From positions 1 through 64,000 of the forward strand of contig CAIOHR010000284.1 in the NCBI GenBank assembly GCA_903858115.1: a stretch of 64,000 nt of DNA. The letters run 5' to 3'. Position numbers and translations under genes: made by a program. The notes under the pieces are model-generated. The model was not told where the DNA came from, made no database searches, and saw only the letters and a list, made by a program, of their open reading frames with translations. Positions 8,496 through 17,875 of the stretch are shown piece by piece. The stretch is from an uncultured Pirellula sp. (GTDB lineage Bacteria > Planctomycetota > Planctomycetia > Pirellulales > Pirellulaceae). Position 1 is the stretch's first letter. Every line of letters starts with the position of its first letter.

Positions 8496-9101
8496 TTACT
8501 TCGCCAAAGCGGATTCAATGAGTGAGACGAACTCTTTGCTTTCTGGAGCAACGCTCGAACCGAACCGACCGACGATATTTCCTTTGCGATCCAGGACGAA
8601 CTTTTCAAAGTTCCACTTCACATCCCCTTTGCCAAGAGGTGAAGTTTCCTGAGCGGTAAGATACTTGTATAGATCACAAGCCGAACCGCTCTTTACGTCA
8701 ACCTTTCCGAGCATGTCAAATGTGACATCGTAGTTGCTTGTGCAAAAGGTTCGGATTTCCTTGTTGGTGCCAGCTTCTTGTGCTCCAAACTGATTGCAAG
8801 GTACACCAACAATCACGAGCCCTTTGTCTTTGTGGGTTTTGTAGAGCTTTTCTAGGCCTGCGTATTGTTTTGTGTAGCCGCACTTGCTCGCGACATTGAC
8901 GAACACGACTACTTTCCCGGCGTATTTTCCAAGATCGACGCTTTCCCCCTCAAGGGTATTCATCTTGAAGGAGAGTGACTTTGGTACTTCTGTCTTCTTT
9001 TCGTCAGCCATAGCAATCCGATTGATTCCGTTTGGAGCCACATATCCGGATACCATTGCCATCGCAACGATTCCAGCTAATAAGGATTTGTAATTCTTCA
9101 T
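8496..9101 (-). CDS. Secreted glutathione peroxidase-family thiol peroxidase
   Basis: A 201-residue protein with an N-terminal signal segment (about 1-32, ending ...RIAMA), which places it outside the cytoplasm. The GPx fold follows. The peroxidatic Cys74 is in NVASKCGYTKQY, CNQFGAQE gives Gln108, and KWNFEKF gives Trp163-Asn164, completing the Cys-Gln-Trp-Asn tetrad. A further Cys120 sits where thioredoxin-dependent GPx enzymes often have a resolving cysteine. A cysteine rather than selenocysteine enzyme reducing hydroperoxides is expected. It lies 25 bases upstream of holA and 63 bases downstream of a DinB gene on the same strand. Confidence 0.93.
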   Translation of the reverse strand: MKNYKSLLAGIVAMAMVSGYVAPNGINRIAMADEKKTEVPKSLSFKMNTLEGESVDLGKYAGKVVVFVNVASKCGYTKQYAGLEKLYKTHKDKGLVIVGVPCNQFGAQEAGTNKEIRTFCTSNYDVTFDMLGKVDVKSGSACDLYKYLTAQETSPLGKGDVKWNFEKFVLDRKGNIVGRFGSSVAPESKEFVSLIESALAK

Positions 9102-9164
9102 TGGGACACCTCATTCAGGGGAAAGAACATTCAACGGTGGAATAGGACATTATAACGGGGAGAG

Positions 9165-9662
9165 TCAAGTCGCGGAGGTAGACGGTGTTTCTTTCCCTGC
9201 GACAAGTACTCGTTTTTTTGCTATAAATTCCAGGTGGTGATCCAGGTGGTGAATATACTTTTCCATCATTTCTGCGAGAGACACTTTGCCACTTTCGTTG
9301 TGAATTCCACAACGTTCGAAGGCAGAATCAGGAAGATTTCGAAGGATGGTAGCCGTCATGGCACGATTTTTCTGAAACATGTCGATGGCCATAAATGCTG
9401 ACAACTGTTCGGTGCCCGGCAAATTCGCGAATCCTGTCTCGTCGTACCCAATGAGCAGCGGTAACGGCATGCACGCGATTCGCTTCATTCGGTCTGAACC
9501 AATCATGTCACTGTCGAACATGTGAATCGCGATCTGATGAAGGCTCCACGAACCATCGGGCGGTTGGGCCATCAGTTGGTTCTGCGACAGTCCCCAATAC
9601 GCTTGAACTAATTTCGCTCCACCTGCCGCGTAGACTTCGATTCGACTACGATTCATTCCCAT
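9165..9662 (-). CDS. DinB-family protein (putative metal-dependent hydrolase or thiol transferase)
   Basis: A 165-residue four-helix-bundle protein. The DinB metal-site pattern is visible: SWSLHQIAIHMFDSD near 38-52 (His42, His47) and YIHHLDHHLEF near 137-146. The family includes bacillithiol and mycothiol transferases as well as proteins of unknown activity, and planctomycetes hold many. The substrate is unknown. The gene is divergent from a secreted amidohydrolase with only 50 bases between starts, so the two promoters overlap. Confidence 0.85.
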   Translation of the reverse strand: MGMNRSRIEVYAAGGAKLVQAYWGLSQNQLMAQPPDGSWSLHQIAIHMFDSDMIGSDRMKRIACMPLPLLIGYDETGFANLPGTEQLSAFMAIDMFQKNRAMTATILRNLPDSAFERCGIHNESGKVSLAEMMEKYIHHLDHHLEFIAKKRVLVAGKETPSTSAT

Positions 9663-9712
9663 GGATCCTTCACCGACAAAACAAATAGATTATTCGATCA
9701 CTTCCGATTTCC

Positions 9713-10939
9713 ATGATACCACATCTTCCACACGCAGTAACCTATTTTGTTTCTGGCTCAACCGTTCGCTTGATCACCTGCTTGGCAATTTGCCTCTCGT
9801 TGTCTCTTCCGAGACTTTCCTATAGCCAGAACCCCAGCGGCGAAACACAACCGTCGGTACAAGATCATTGGCTACAGCACCCGCGAATCGTCGTATCGCA
9901 AACTTCCATCACGCGTGCAAAGTACCCCGTGGTCGATGTTCATACTCACTTTTTTGTCAAAGGTAGACATGATGTTGAGCTGCTGGATCGCTATGTCCGG
10001 ATGATGGATCAAAACAACATCGCGGTCTCCATCTCACTCGATGGAACGTTGGGGAGCAGGCTGGATGCTCACCAAGAGTACCTATGGGGCAAATATAAAC
10101 ACCGATTCTTGATCTTTGCGAATCTAGACTTTCAAGGGGCAGGTAATCGGGAGCAACACAGTTCATGGGACTGCAACCAGCCCTATTTCGTCCGCAATGT
10201 TGTTGAACAGTTAAAGCGCCAGCACGCCTCGGGTGTTATCTCCGGGCTCAAGCTATTCAAAGACTTTGGTTTGCGGTACAAGGACGCCTCTGGGGCATTG
10301 ATACGGATCGATGCCCCGCAATGGGATCCGATTTGGCGGACTTGCGGCGAATTAGGTATCCCGGTGATCATGCACACAGCGGATCCGAGCGCATTCTTCT
10401 TAGCGATCGATTCCAAGAATGAACGTCAACGCGAGCTCGAGAATCACCCCGATTGGTCGTTTCACTCCAGCGCATTCCCTTCACGCGCTTCATTGCACGA
10501 AGCTCGCAACCGTGTGATCCAACGCCACCCCAAAACCAACTTCATCGCGGCTCACTTTGCCAACGATGCGGAAGATCTCAAGGAACTTGCAGATTGGCTT
10601 GACGCGATGCCAAACCTCTACGTTGAGTTTGCGTCGCGAATCAATGAACTAGGCAGGCAGCCCTACACCTCGAAGCAGTTCTTTCAGGACTATTCCACTC
10701 GCATCCTCTTTGGCACCGATGGGCCTTGGCCTGAAGCGAGATTGCGCTGTTATTGGCGATTTCTCGAAACAAAGGACGAGTACTTTCCGTACTCGGAAAA
10801 AGTGCCACCCCCACAAGGTGATTGGAATATCTATGGCATCCATCTCGAGGACGCCATCCTTCGGCAGGTCTACTACGAGAACGCATCGAAGTTGATACCT
10901 GGTGTTGCGGAGAAAGTGAAACCGTTTCTCGATCGCTGA
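9713..10939 (+). CDS. Secreted amidohydrolase (TIM-barrel metal hydrolase/decarboxylase family)
   Basis: A 408-residue protein with an N-terminal hydrophobic signal (about 17-37, ending ...RLSYSQ). The metal ligands of the amidohydrolase-2 family are visible: DVHTHFF (HxH) near 75, IMHTADP near 223, AAHFAND near 284 and the terminal aspartate in FGTDGPW near 340. This family includes ACMSD-like decarboxylases and lactone hydrolases. The specific reaction cannot be told from sequence. The signal peptide implies a periplasmic or extracytoplasmic location, as is common for planctomycete members. Confidence 0.9.
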   Translation: MIPHLPHAVTYFVSGSTVRLITCLAICLSLSLPRLSYSQNPSGETQPSVQDHWLQHPRIVVSQTSITRAKYPVVDVHTHFFVKGRHDVELLDRYVRMMDQNNIAVSISLDGTLGSRLDAHQEYLWGKYKHRFLIFANLDFQGAGNREQHSSWDCNQPYFVRNVVEQLKRQHASGVISGLKLFKDFGLRYKDASGALIRIDAPQWDPIWRTCGELGIPVIMHTADPSAFFLAIDSKNERQRELENHPDWSFHSSAFPSRASLHEARNRVIQRHPKTNFIAAHFANDAEDLKELADWLDAMPNLYVEFASRINELGRQPYTSKQFFQDYSTRILFGTDGPWPEARLRCYWRFLETKDEYFPYSEKVPPPQGDWNIYGIHLEDAILRQVYYENASKLIPGVAEKVKPFLDR

Positions 10940-11125
10940 CGATGCGTATCCGTTGCTACCGTCCGAGTAACGCGCACAATCCATACGCACGGAAAGAACG
11001 GAAACTCAGCACCTAGGAATTGTAGGTTATTTATGGGTGTCGCAAAGCTACGGGAGGAAACCAACCTAAGGTTGCAAGCTGTCACATACCCTTACTAAGC
11101 AACTTTGGAACTATGCCGAGCGATT

Positions 11126-12403
11126 ATGCCGAGCGACAAAACGCGCACCCTTGGCCCCATTCATAACGCCGATTTGTCGCGACCTTCGTTCTCTTCATCG
11201 CTCAATCAAGGCACACCCAGCATCGGTCTCAAGCTTGGAAGCCTCAGCTTGGTTCGCCAAATCGGATCGGGTGGCATGGGTGTGGTCTTCGAGGCGCAGC
11301 ACGAAATCCTTCAGCGATCCTTTGCCGTCAAATTTTTGGACGCATCCTTGGTCAACAATGCGGAGCTTCGTAATCGCTTCCACCAGGAGACCCTAGCCCT
11401 CGGGAAACTTGAGCATCCCAACATCGTTCAACCAATCGATGCAGGCGAATGCAACGGTCGCCCGTATCTCGTTACGGAACTGCTTCGCGGTCGCGATCTG
11501 TGCTCGATCGTGAATTCGCAAGGCCCGATGGCATTCGAAGATACTTGTACTTTTGTTGCACAAGCGGCAAAGGGGCTTCAGTTTGCACATCAAAGTGGGT
11601 TCGTTCATCGAGACATCAAACCATCGAATATTTTTTTATGCGATGACGGCTCGCTCAAGCTGATCGACTTTGGACTTGTTCGATCCTGTAGCAATGAATC
11701 GGGGTTGACACGTGTGGGGCATTTCCTGGGCTCCGTTGATTTCCTATCCCCAGAGCAAGCGATTGATCCAAGCAACACAGACTATTGCAGCGACATCTAC
11801 AGTCTCGGTTGTACCTGGATCTATTTGCTAAGCGGAGCTGTACCCTTTCCGGACTCTCACTACCCGAGCGTCGTTGCCAAACTCAAGGGGCACATGATGG
11901 ATCTTCCTCCCTGGCTTCAGCTGCCTCATCCACAGGTTCCCGCAGAACTGCTTAACATCCTACGAGGTATGGTCGCGAAACATCCAACGGATCGTCCTAG
12001 GTCACTCGAAGCTATCCTGGCAATTATTCAATCGTATCAAAATCTAGAGAAATCCACTGTCGCGAGTTCTTTGTCCTCGTCGCCTTGTGCCGCTTCCACA
12101 ACAAATCTAGCTCGAAAACCATTTCGTGTGGTTGTTTCTTTATTGGTAACGACTGCCGTCCTGGTCGTCGTTTGCAGTTTGGGGTGGGCGGCAAACCGTC
12201 GTAAGGAAAACCTGAAGTTGGATTCCGTCAGAAACGTTTTCCCAACTAGGAACAGCGAACCATCTATGAAGCCTTCCAGCCCAAGTGAGAAGAGACAAGA
12301 GTCACTTCACGCAGGTCGCGTGAGAAATGCACGAGGTGTGACGTTGCCAATTTCAAAATCCGCGATGGATGCGACCATCACCAAAACTTCAGAAATTGAA
12401 TAA
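11126..12403 (+). CDS. Membrane-anchored serine/threonine protein kinase
   Basis: A Hanks-type kinase of about 425 residues. The frame opens with TTG at 11105; I prefer the ATG at 11126 (MPSDKTRTLG). Counted from 11105, the glycine loop GSGGMGVV is at 54-61 and the ATP lysine (FAVKFL) at 76. The catalytic loop HRDIKPSN is at 168-175, DFG at 188-190, and the SPEQ activation segment follows. One transmembrane helix lies at about 342-365, followed by a basic tail outside the membrane. All catalytic residues are present. It ends two bases before an FHA-GGDEF gene, so the two are almost certainly co-transcribed; the FHA domain could read phosphothreonine made by this kinase. Confidence 0.94.
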   Translation: MPSDKTRTLGPIHNADLSRPSFSSSLNQGTPSIGLKLGSLSLVRQIGSGGMGVVFEAQHEILQRSFAVKFLDASLVNNAELRNRFHQETLALGKLEHPNIVQPIDAGECNGRPYLVTELLRGRDLCSIVNSQGPMAFEDTCTFVAQAAKGLQFAHQSGFVHRDIKPSNIFLCDDGSLKLIDFGLVRSCSNESGLTRVGHFLGSVDFLSPEQAIDPSNTDYCSDIYSLGCTWIYLLSGAVPFPDSHYPSVVAKLKGHMMDLPPWLQLPHPQVPAELLNILRGMVAKHPTDRPRSLEAILAIIQSYQNLEKSTVASSLSSSPCAASTTNLARKPFRVVVSLLVTTAVLVVVCSLGWAANRRKENLKLDSVRNVFPTRNSEPSMKPSSPSEKRQESLHAGRVRNARGVTLPISKSAMDATITKTSEIE

Positions 12404-12405
12404 GT

Positions 12406-13290
12406 ATGTTAGCAACTCGATTCTCCAATTCGTTCTGTGTCCCGGCTATCCTGCCGAGTTCCGTAGGAGGCTTGCTAGTTAAGATCCACCCAGCAAGCCC
12501 GTTGGATCGCCCTATGGAGTTACTGAGCGAAACATCGATCGGTCGCGATGAATCTTCTTCGCTGACATTGGGGCAAGATTCAATTTCTCGTCGTCATGCA
12601 CTCATCGAGCATCGAAACGGCGAGTTCTTGTTGCGCGACTTAGGAAGCACCAATGGCACGTTTGTCAATGAAGTACGTGTGATTACATCCGTCTCACTAT
12701 CGCCTGGTGATCGAATTCGATTCGGCGACCAAATCTTCAAATTTCTTACGACGGATGGAATCGAGTCGCAGTACCACGAAGTCATCTTCAAGATGATGAC
12801 CACGGACGGATTGACTCAGGTTTACAACAAGCGATTCTTTCTCGATTCGCTCGACCGTGAGATTCTTCAATCACAACGCGGAAAGCAATCCATCTGCGTG
12901 ATGATGCTCGATCTTGATAAGTTTAAATCGGTTAATGACACTTATGGGCATCTCGCGGGCGACGCCGTGCTTGCAGAGTTTGCAAAGCGAGCCTCTTCGG
13001 TGTTGCGGGGTGGCGAGCTCTTTGCCCGTTACGGTGGTGAAGAGTTTTCCATTCTCTGTGCACCAGCGACCCTCGAACAAGCCAAGCTTACGGCGGAACG
13101 CGTAATGGCAATTACCGCATCGTCTCCCGTGATAACCGAATCGGCGGAGATCCCCATGACCGTTAGCATCGGTATGGCATGTTATAGCGGAGAAGGGGAA
13201 CTGGATGCCAATGACTTGCTCGGCCAAGCAGACTCGCAATTGTATCGAGCCAAGCAGAACGGGCGAAATCAAGTTCAGTACACCACCTAG
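12406..13290 (+). CDS. FHA-domain diguanylate cyclase
   Basis: A 294-residue cytoplasmic signalling protein. The FHA domain (about 22-115) shows GRDESS at 47-52, SRRHA at 61-65 and STNGTFVN at 81-88, the phosphothreonine-binding residues. The GGDEF domain (about 125-290) has MLDLDKFKSVNDTYGH near 167-182 and the active motif GGEEF at 210-214, so it should make cyclic di-GMP. The inhibitory RxxD site before GGEEF is degenerate (RGGE at 201-204), so product feedback may be weak. The start is two bases after the kinase stop, which suggests translational coupling. Confidence 0.94.
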   Translation: MLATRFSNSFCVPAILPSSVGGLLVKIHPASPLDRPMELLSETSIGRDESSSLTLGQDSISRRHALIEHRNGEFLLRDLGSTNGTFVNEVRVITSVSLSPGDRIRFGDQIFKFLTTDGIESQYHEVIFKMMTTDGLTQVYNKRFFLDSLDREILQSQRGKQSICVMMLDLDKFKSVNDTYGHLAGDAVLAEFAKRASSVLRGGELFARYGGEEFSILCAPATLEQAKLTAERVMAITASSPVITESAEIPMTVSIGMACYSGEGELDANDLLGQADSQLYRAKQNGRNQVQYTT

Positions 13291-13331
13291 ATCACTATTC
13301 TTTTTTCATCACTTTTCCTCAAGGATTCACC

Positions 13332-14588
13332 ATGAGAACGCTTTTCAGTTCCTGCTGCCTTTTATTACTTTCACTCACAACGGTTCCGGTACAAGCGGAC
13401 TTCGATGTGATCGCTGGTTGGGATCGACAGTTGTTCCCTTCGTTTATTATCGGAACCTCATCGATCAAAACAGATAAGCCTGACGACGAGACCCGACTGG
13501 GAGAATCCGACGGATTGCTGGGAATCGTGATTGAAGCTCCTGGGGCTGAGACTCCCATCGAAGTTTCTATCGAATGCGATGGTTTTCTAGAACCTAGCCG
13601 CTTCTCGGGTAGCCTGAGCGAAGAAGGGACCACCTATTTCGTTTATCCCAAAGTGAAATACAAATTTGACCGCCTTAGTCAATGTACGCAAGCGACTCCA
13701 GCCACGATGACGTACCGAGTTACGGTGGGAGAAATAACTCAAGAAAAATCGGTTACAGTGACTTTTCGATCGATCAATGATTGCCCTCTCTGTTTTCAAG
13801 ATGGAGATACTCTTATCAATACCAATTTCATTTTTGCATCTTATGTCAACGAGCAGCACCCATTCATTGACAAACTTCTTCGCGAAGCGCTCGATATTGG
13901 ACTCGTTGATGCGTTCGCAGGTTACCAAGCTGGGACAGAAGAGGATGTGCTTCGGCAAGTATACGCCTTGTGGGATCTGCTGGTTGAACGAGATGTTCGA
14001 TATAGTAGTGTTACGACGACGGCAGCCGACTCAAGCGAAATAGGTAGCCAGCATGTTCGCTTGCTCGAAGAGACGATCAACAATCAGCAGGCCAATTGCG
14101 TCGACGGATCGGTCCTGTTCGTTTCGATGCTCCGAAAAATTGACATCGAGGCAAGTCTTGTGTTAGTGCCAGGGCACTGCTACGTAACATTTTTCTTGGA
14201 TAAAGAGCAAACCAAGCAGATCGGGTTGGAAACGACTTTCATCGGGGCCGATATGGAAACAAATGCGAAGATCGGTAAGAATCTGGATAATGCAGTCCCC
14301 GAAGAATTTCGAGGAGAGCAATCGTGGGCCAGTTTTGTCAATGCACTCGGCATCGGAACAAAAGGACTGGAAGATAACAGAGAAGCATTTTCCAATCCTG
14401 CGGAAAATCAATACCGAATCATCGACATCGCTAAAGCACGCAGGGCAGGAGTCTTGCCAATCCCTCACCGCAGCCAGGAATTATTTGTGAGCTTCGATCA
14501 CTCGATGGATACAGACGACGCGATGGCTGAATCCTCTGAGGAAGACGAGGAAGATATTAGCGAAGAGGAAGATAGCGAAGAGGAATAG
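13332..14588 (+). CDS. Secreted transglutaminase-like protein with acidic tail
   Basis: A 418-residue protein with a clear signal peptide (about 1-22, ending VPVQA). The central region holds NCVDGSVLFVSMLRK followed by LVPGHCYVTFFLD. That Cys-then-His spacing is typical of the transglutaminase/cysteine-protease fold. A downstream acidic residue (GLETTF) may complete the triad. The last 20 residues are almost all Glu, Asp and Ser, a possible calcium-binding or charge tail. The N-terminal 150 residues look beta-rich and are not recognised. It is 41 bases after the diguanylate cyclase. Function is unknown; related planctomycete proteins are annotated only as hypothetical. Confidence 0.7.
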   Translation: MRTLFSSCCLLLLSLTTVPVQADFDVIAGWDRQLFPSFIIGTSSIKTDKPDDETRLGESDGLLGIVIEAPGAETPIEVSIECDGFLEPSRFSGSLSEEGTTYFVYPKVKYKFDRLSQCTQATPATMTYRVTVGEITQEKSVTVTFRSINDCPLCFQDGDTLINTNFIFASYVNEQHPFIDKLLREALDIGLVDAFAGYQAGTEEDVLRQVYALWDLLVERDVRYSSVTTTAADSSEIGSQHVRLLEETINNQQANCVDGSVLFVSMLRKIDIEASLVLVPGHCYVTFFLDKEQTKQIGLETTFIGADMETNAKIGKNLDNAVPEEFRGEQSWASFVNALGIGTKGLEDNREAFSNPAENQYRIIDIAKARRAGVLPIPHRSQELFVSFDHSMDTDDAMAESSEEDEEDISEEEDSEEE

Positions 14589-14603
14589 TAGAACCGCTCC
14601 AAA

Positions 14604-15989
14604 TCATGCGTTCTCTTTGATTGCCTTGACGATCTCCATCACGGCCGCTTGACCGTCCGCAAAGTACATCAACGTGTTAGGCAAAGCGAACAATGGGTTC
14701 GGGATTCCTGCGAATCCCGGACTCAAACTACGCTTGATCACGATAACCGTACGGCACTTGTCGACATCGATGATCGGCATGCCTGCGATGGGGCTCTTTG
14801 GATCGGTTTTGGCAAGCGGGTTAACAACGTCATTCGCACCGATCACGATCGCGACATCGACACTGTCCATAGTGGGATTGATTTCATCCATCTCTTTAAG
14901 TTTGTCGTAGGAGATGTCCGCTTCTGCCAACAATACGTTCATATGCCCAGGCATCCGGCCAGCCACGGGGTGGATAGCATACTCGACATTCACACCGCGT
15001 GATTCCAGCAGTTTGCTGAGATCCCGGACCGCATGTTGAGCTTGAGCGACCGCCATACCATAGCCAGGAACGATAACGACTCTCTGTGCACCGTCGAGGA
15101 TCATGGCGATATCGTCTGCGGATGTGCTGCGTACATTCGCATAGACTTCGTCTGCTGAAGTGCCTTCGCTCCCACCTGCCATCACCCCGAAAAGTACGTT
15201 GGTCAGAGATCGGTTCATCGCTTTGCACATAATCTGAGTCAAAATCACCCCCGATGCCCCGACGAGCGAGCCGCAAATAATGAGCGCATGGTTGTCGATC
15301 ACAAAACCAGTCGCAGCCCCAGCCAACCCTGAGTAAGAATTCATTAAGGAAATGACCACTGGCATGTCGGCTCCACCAATGGGATTCACTAAAAACACCC
15401 CCAACACCGATGACGCTGCTGCGGCCAAGACAAAGCAAACGACCTGAATTGCATTGTTATTCGTCAGTGCCATACCGCAAACCAGCAACGCTACCACAAC
15501 GAGCAATGCGAGATTGATGCTCTGTTGATTTGCAATACTATACGGTTTCTTGAATTGTTTCCATTCCTCTAATTTCGCATAGGCGACGAGGCTTCCGGTC
15601 AATGTCACCGCGCCGATCAGGCCAGTAATGCCTATCGCAATCAATGCATCTGTCGTTTGGTTGTCGTGGAGTAGCAAATCAGCCCAAGCCACCAAAACCG
15701 ACGCTCCACCTCCTAACCCGTTGAGCAACCCAACGAGCTGCGGCATGCCCGTCATTTGTACGCGTTGCGCTAGGAAATAGCCAATAATGGTTCCTGCGAC
15801 GAGCCCAAGCATAATGAACACATAGCCGCCGATCGATCGATCGAATGCCGCTGCAACAATCGCCAGGAACATCCCAACGGCACCCAGCATGTTGCCTCGA
15901 ACAGCTGTCTTTGGATGAGACATTTGTTTGAGTCCAACGATGAACATCACGGATGCGAAGATGTAGATGAGTGAAAAAAATGCGTTCAT
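14604..15989 (-). CDS. pntB: NAD(P) transhydrogenase subunit beta
   Basis: The 461-residue subunit holds the membrane proton channel (nine or so hydrophobic helices, about 1-275) and the NADP(H)-binding domain III (about 285-461). Domain III has VPGYGMAVAQAQH, HPVAGRMPGHMNVLLAEA and IGANDVVNP, all standard PntB signatures. With PntAA and PntAB it couples proton entry to hydride transfer from NADH to NADP+. It is the last gene of a three-gene minus-strand operon, 51 bases after pntAB, and converges on the preceding plus-strand gene with 15 bases between. Confidence 0.97.
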   Translation of the reverse strand: MNAFFSLIYIFASVMFIVGLKQMSHPKTAVRGNMLGAVGMFLAIVAAAFDRSIGGYVFIMLGLVAGTIIGYFLAQRVQMTGMPQLVGLLNGLGGGASVLVAWADLLLHDNQTTDALIAIGITGLIGAVTLTGSLVAYAKLEEWKQFKKPYSIANQQSINLALLVVVALLVCGMALTNNNAIQVVCFVLAAAASSVLGVFLVNPIGGADMPVVISLMNSYSGLAGAATGFVIDNHALIICGSLVGASGVILTQIMCKAMNRSLTNVLFGVMAGGSEGTSADEVYANVRSTSADDIAMILDGAQRVVIVPGYGMAVAQAQHAVRDLSKLLESRGVNVEYAIHPVAGRMPGHMNVLLAEADISYDKLKEMDEINPTMDSVDVAIVIGANDVVNPLAKTDPKSPIAGMPIIDVDKCRTVIVIKRSLSPGFAGIPNPLFALPNTLMYFADGQAAVMEIVKAIKENA

Positions 15990-16040
15990 GTTGTTTACTT
16001 CGGAGCATGCACAAAACGAAGGAAAGGGAATTCGTGAGTT

Positions 16041-16499
16041 CTATTTGCGTTTGAACATGAGCAACATTCGATGCGTTACGTAGAACCCACCAACCACATT
16101 GATCATCGATAGAACCACAGCAATCAGCCCAAAGATGCAACCGAGGCCCCCCTTTGCTTGTCCTGCGGCGATGACCGCTCCAATCACGGTGATTCCACTG
16201 ATGGCGTTGGATCCCGACATCAATGGAGTATGCAGTGTGGGTGGAACCTTGCCTATGATCTCGAAACCGACGAAGACAGCCAAGATGAAAACGGTCAAGC
16301 TTACCACCAAGACCTCTGCACGATTCCAATCTGACTTTTCGGGAGTGGAGACAGCTCCACTGAAATTAGGAGCCGATTCCGTTTCTGCAGCCGCGGGCGC
16401 ACAGGAGGTCACGAAAACCAGATACAAGAAAGCGAGCACCAATGCGTGGCGATGAGGTTTCATGGAATCAATTCCAAAGAGAGGGAAACGAGCAATCAT
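16041..16499 (-). CDS. pntAB: NAD(P) transhydrogenase subunit alpha 2 (membrane part)
   Basis: A 152-residue membrane subunit. The C-terminal 95 residues are the normal PntAB with three helices (VLVVSLTVFILAVFVGFEI, ...SNAISGITVIGAVI..., ...VVLSMINVVGGFYVTHRM). The N-terminus is unusual: starting from MKPHRH at 16463, a hydrophobic segment leads to FVTSCAPAAAETES, which looks like a lipoprotein signal (VTSC lipobox) placed before the first helix. The ATG at 16499 overlaps the pntAA stop as ATGA, indicating translational coupling. The internal start at 16463 is an alternative. Confidence 0.93.
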   Translation of the reverse strand: MIARFPLFGIDSMKPHRHALVLAFLYLVFVTSCAPAAAETESAPNFSGAVSTPEKSDWNRAEVLVVSLTVFILAVFVGFEIIGKVPPTLHTPLMSGSNAISGITVIGAVIAAGQAKGGLGCIFGLIAVVLSMINVVGGFYVTHRMLLMFKRK

Positions 16500-17653
16500 T
16501 TTTCCGCCGGGGCTAATAAACTGATGATACGGGAATTCACGACTTGCCCACCTTGAGCGAGGAGTGTTTCGCGAACGATCTCATCTTCGGTGTTTATCTC
16601 CAACGCGCCTTTCTTCACCATGTTCAGTAAGAACTTAGTGATATTGTTCGCGAACATTTGGCTAGCATGGAAGGGAACCTCGGCAGGTAAATTGGTCGGT
16701 CCCAAGATCGTCACGCCATATTTGATGATACTTTGGTTCGCTTGCGTCAATTCGCAGTTTCCGCCACGTTCCGCACCGAGGTCTACGATAACCGAACCTG
16801 GAGCCATCGATTCGACCGCAGCGCCAGTGACCAATGTCGGTGATTTCTTGCCTGGGATGGCAGCGGTCGTGATCACGACATCGCTTTGACGCACCACGCT
16901 GGTTAGTAGCTCACGTTGCTTGTGATAGAAATTTTCGTCCATCGCTTTTGCGTAACCACCCGTGTCTTCGGCCCCAGTGCTTCCGAGTTGCAATTCTACA
17001 AATTTTCCACCTAAACTTTCAACTTGTTCACGGCAAGCGGGTCGTACGTCATAGGCTGATACAATGGCCCCCAATTTCTTGGCAGATGCAATCGCCTGCA
17101 GACCGGCGACACCAACGCCAATAACGAAAACTTTGGCAGCGGAGAGTGTTCCTGCAGCCGTCATCATCATAGGAAACATCTTTGGCAACACGGTAGCGGC
17201 CAATAGCACCGCGCGATAGCCGGCAATAGTCGCTTGGGACGAAAGTACATCCATGCTTTGAGCACGAGTGATGCGAGGTATCAACTCTAGAGAGAAGATC
17301 GATGCACCCGAGGGAGCGTATTGGGCGATAGTATGCGGTTCACCGAGCGGATCTAACGTTGCGATCAACACTTGACCGCTACGAAGCAGGGAACGATCGA
17401 TATCGGCGTACTCTTTCTGAGCGCCACAACCCCGTACCTGTAGGATGATATCTGAATTATAAACCGCAGCACGGTTAGGAACTATGGTTGCCCCCGCGCT
17501 TTGAAAAGCATCATCGGTATAGCCCGCCGCTGTTCCTGCTCCATGTTCGATGGAAACTTGAAGGCCTGCTTTGATAAGTGTTTCGACACACTTTGGAATC
17601 ATTGCGACTCGCGCTTCTCCAGGCAACAGTTCCTTTACAACCCCAACTCGCAT
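16496..17653 (-). CDS. pntAA: NAD(P) transhydrogenase subunit alpha 1 (NAD-binding part)
   Basis: The NAD(H)-binding domain I of the proton-translocating transhydrogenase, about 385 residues. It starts MRVGVVKELLPGEARVAMIP, the standard opening, so I prefer 17653 over the longer frame from 17677. VIGVGVAGLQAIASAKKLGA is the Rossmann motif, and YAKAMDENFYHKQ and TTAAIPGKKSPTLV are family signatures. The split of alpha into two polypeptides is common outside enterobacteria. It is the first gene of the pnt operon. Confidence 0.96.
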   Translation of the reverse strand: MRVGVVKELLPGEARVAMIPKCVETLIKAGLQVSIEHGAGTAAGYTDDAFQSAGATIVPNRAAVYNSDIILQVRGCGAQKEYADIDRSLLRSGQVLIATLDPLGEPHTIAQYAPSGASIFSLELIPRITRAQSMDVLSSQATIAGYRAVLLAATVLPKMFPMMMTAAGTLSAAKVFVIGVGVAGLQAIASAKKLGAIVSAYDVRPACREQVESLGGKFVELQLGSTGAEDTGGYAKAMDENFYHKQRELLTSVVRQSDVVITTAAIPGKKSPTLVTGAAVESMAPGSVIVDLGAERGGNCELTQANQSIIKYGVTILGPTNLPAEVPFHASQMFANNITKFLLNMVKKGALEINTEDEIVRETLLAQGGQVVNSRIISLLAPAEK

Positions 17654-17875
17654 AACATCCCCGCTCTCAAGAATCATACGTCCAGGATCTTTTTGTTACT
17701 CATCAGTCTAACGCCCCCAGAAATTTTGTGGGTAGGGCTAAGACATCTTGGCGGGAATTCGCAGCGACATTTTCATTATGGGTAGACCAGCCTTTCGCGT
17801 GAGTTCGAGTTCAAGCTTTGAATACCACGTGATATCCTTTAGCATCACAGCCCGTTTCTGGATACGATTGCGGGT

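Noticed and set aside
14896-16329. Two long minus-strand frames (180 and 216 residues) inside the pnt genes
   Set aside because: They are out-of-frame with pntB and pntAB, which show full-length family motifs on the same strand.
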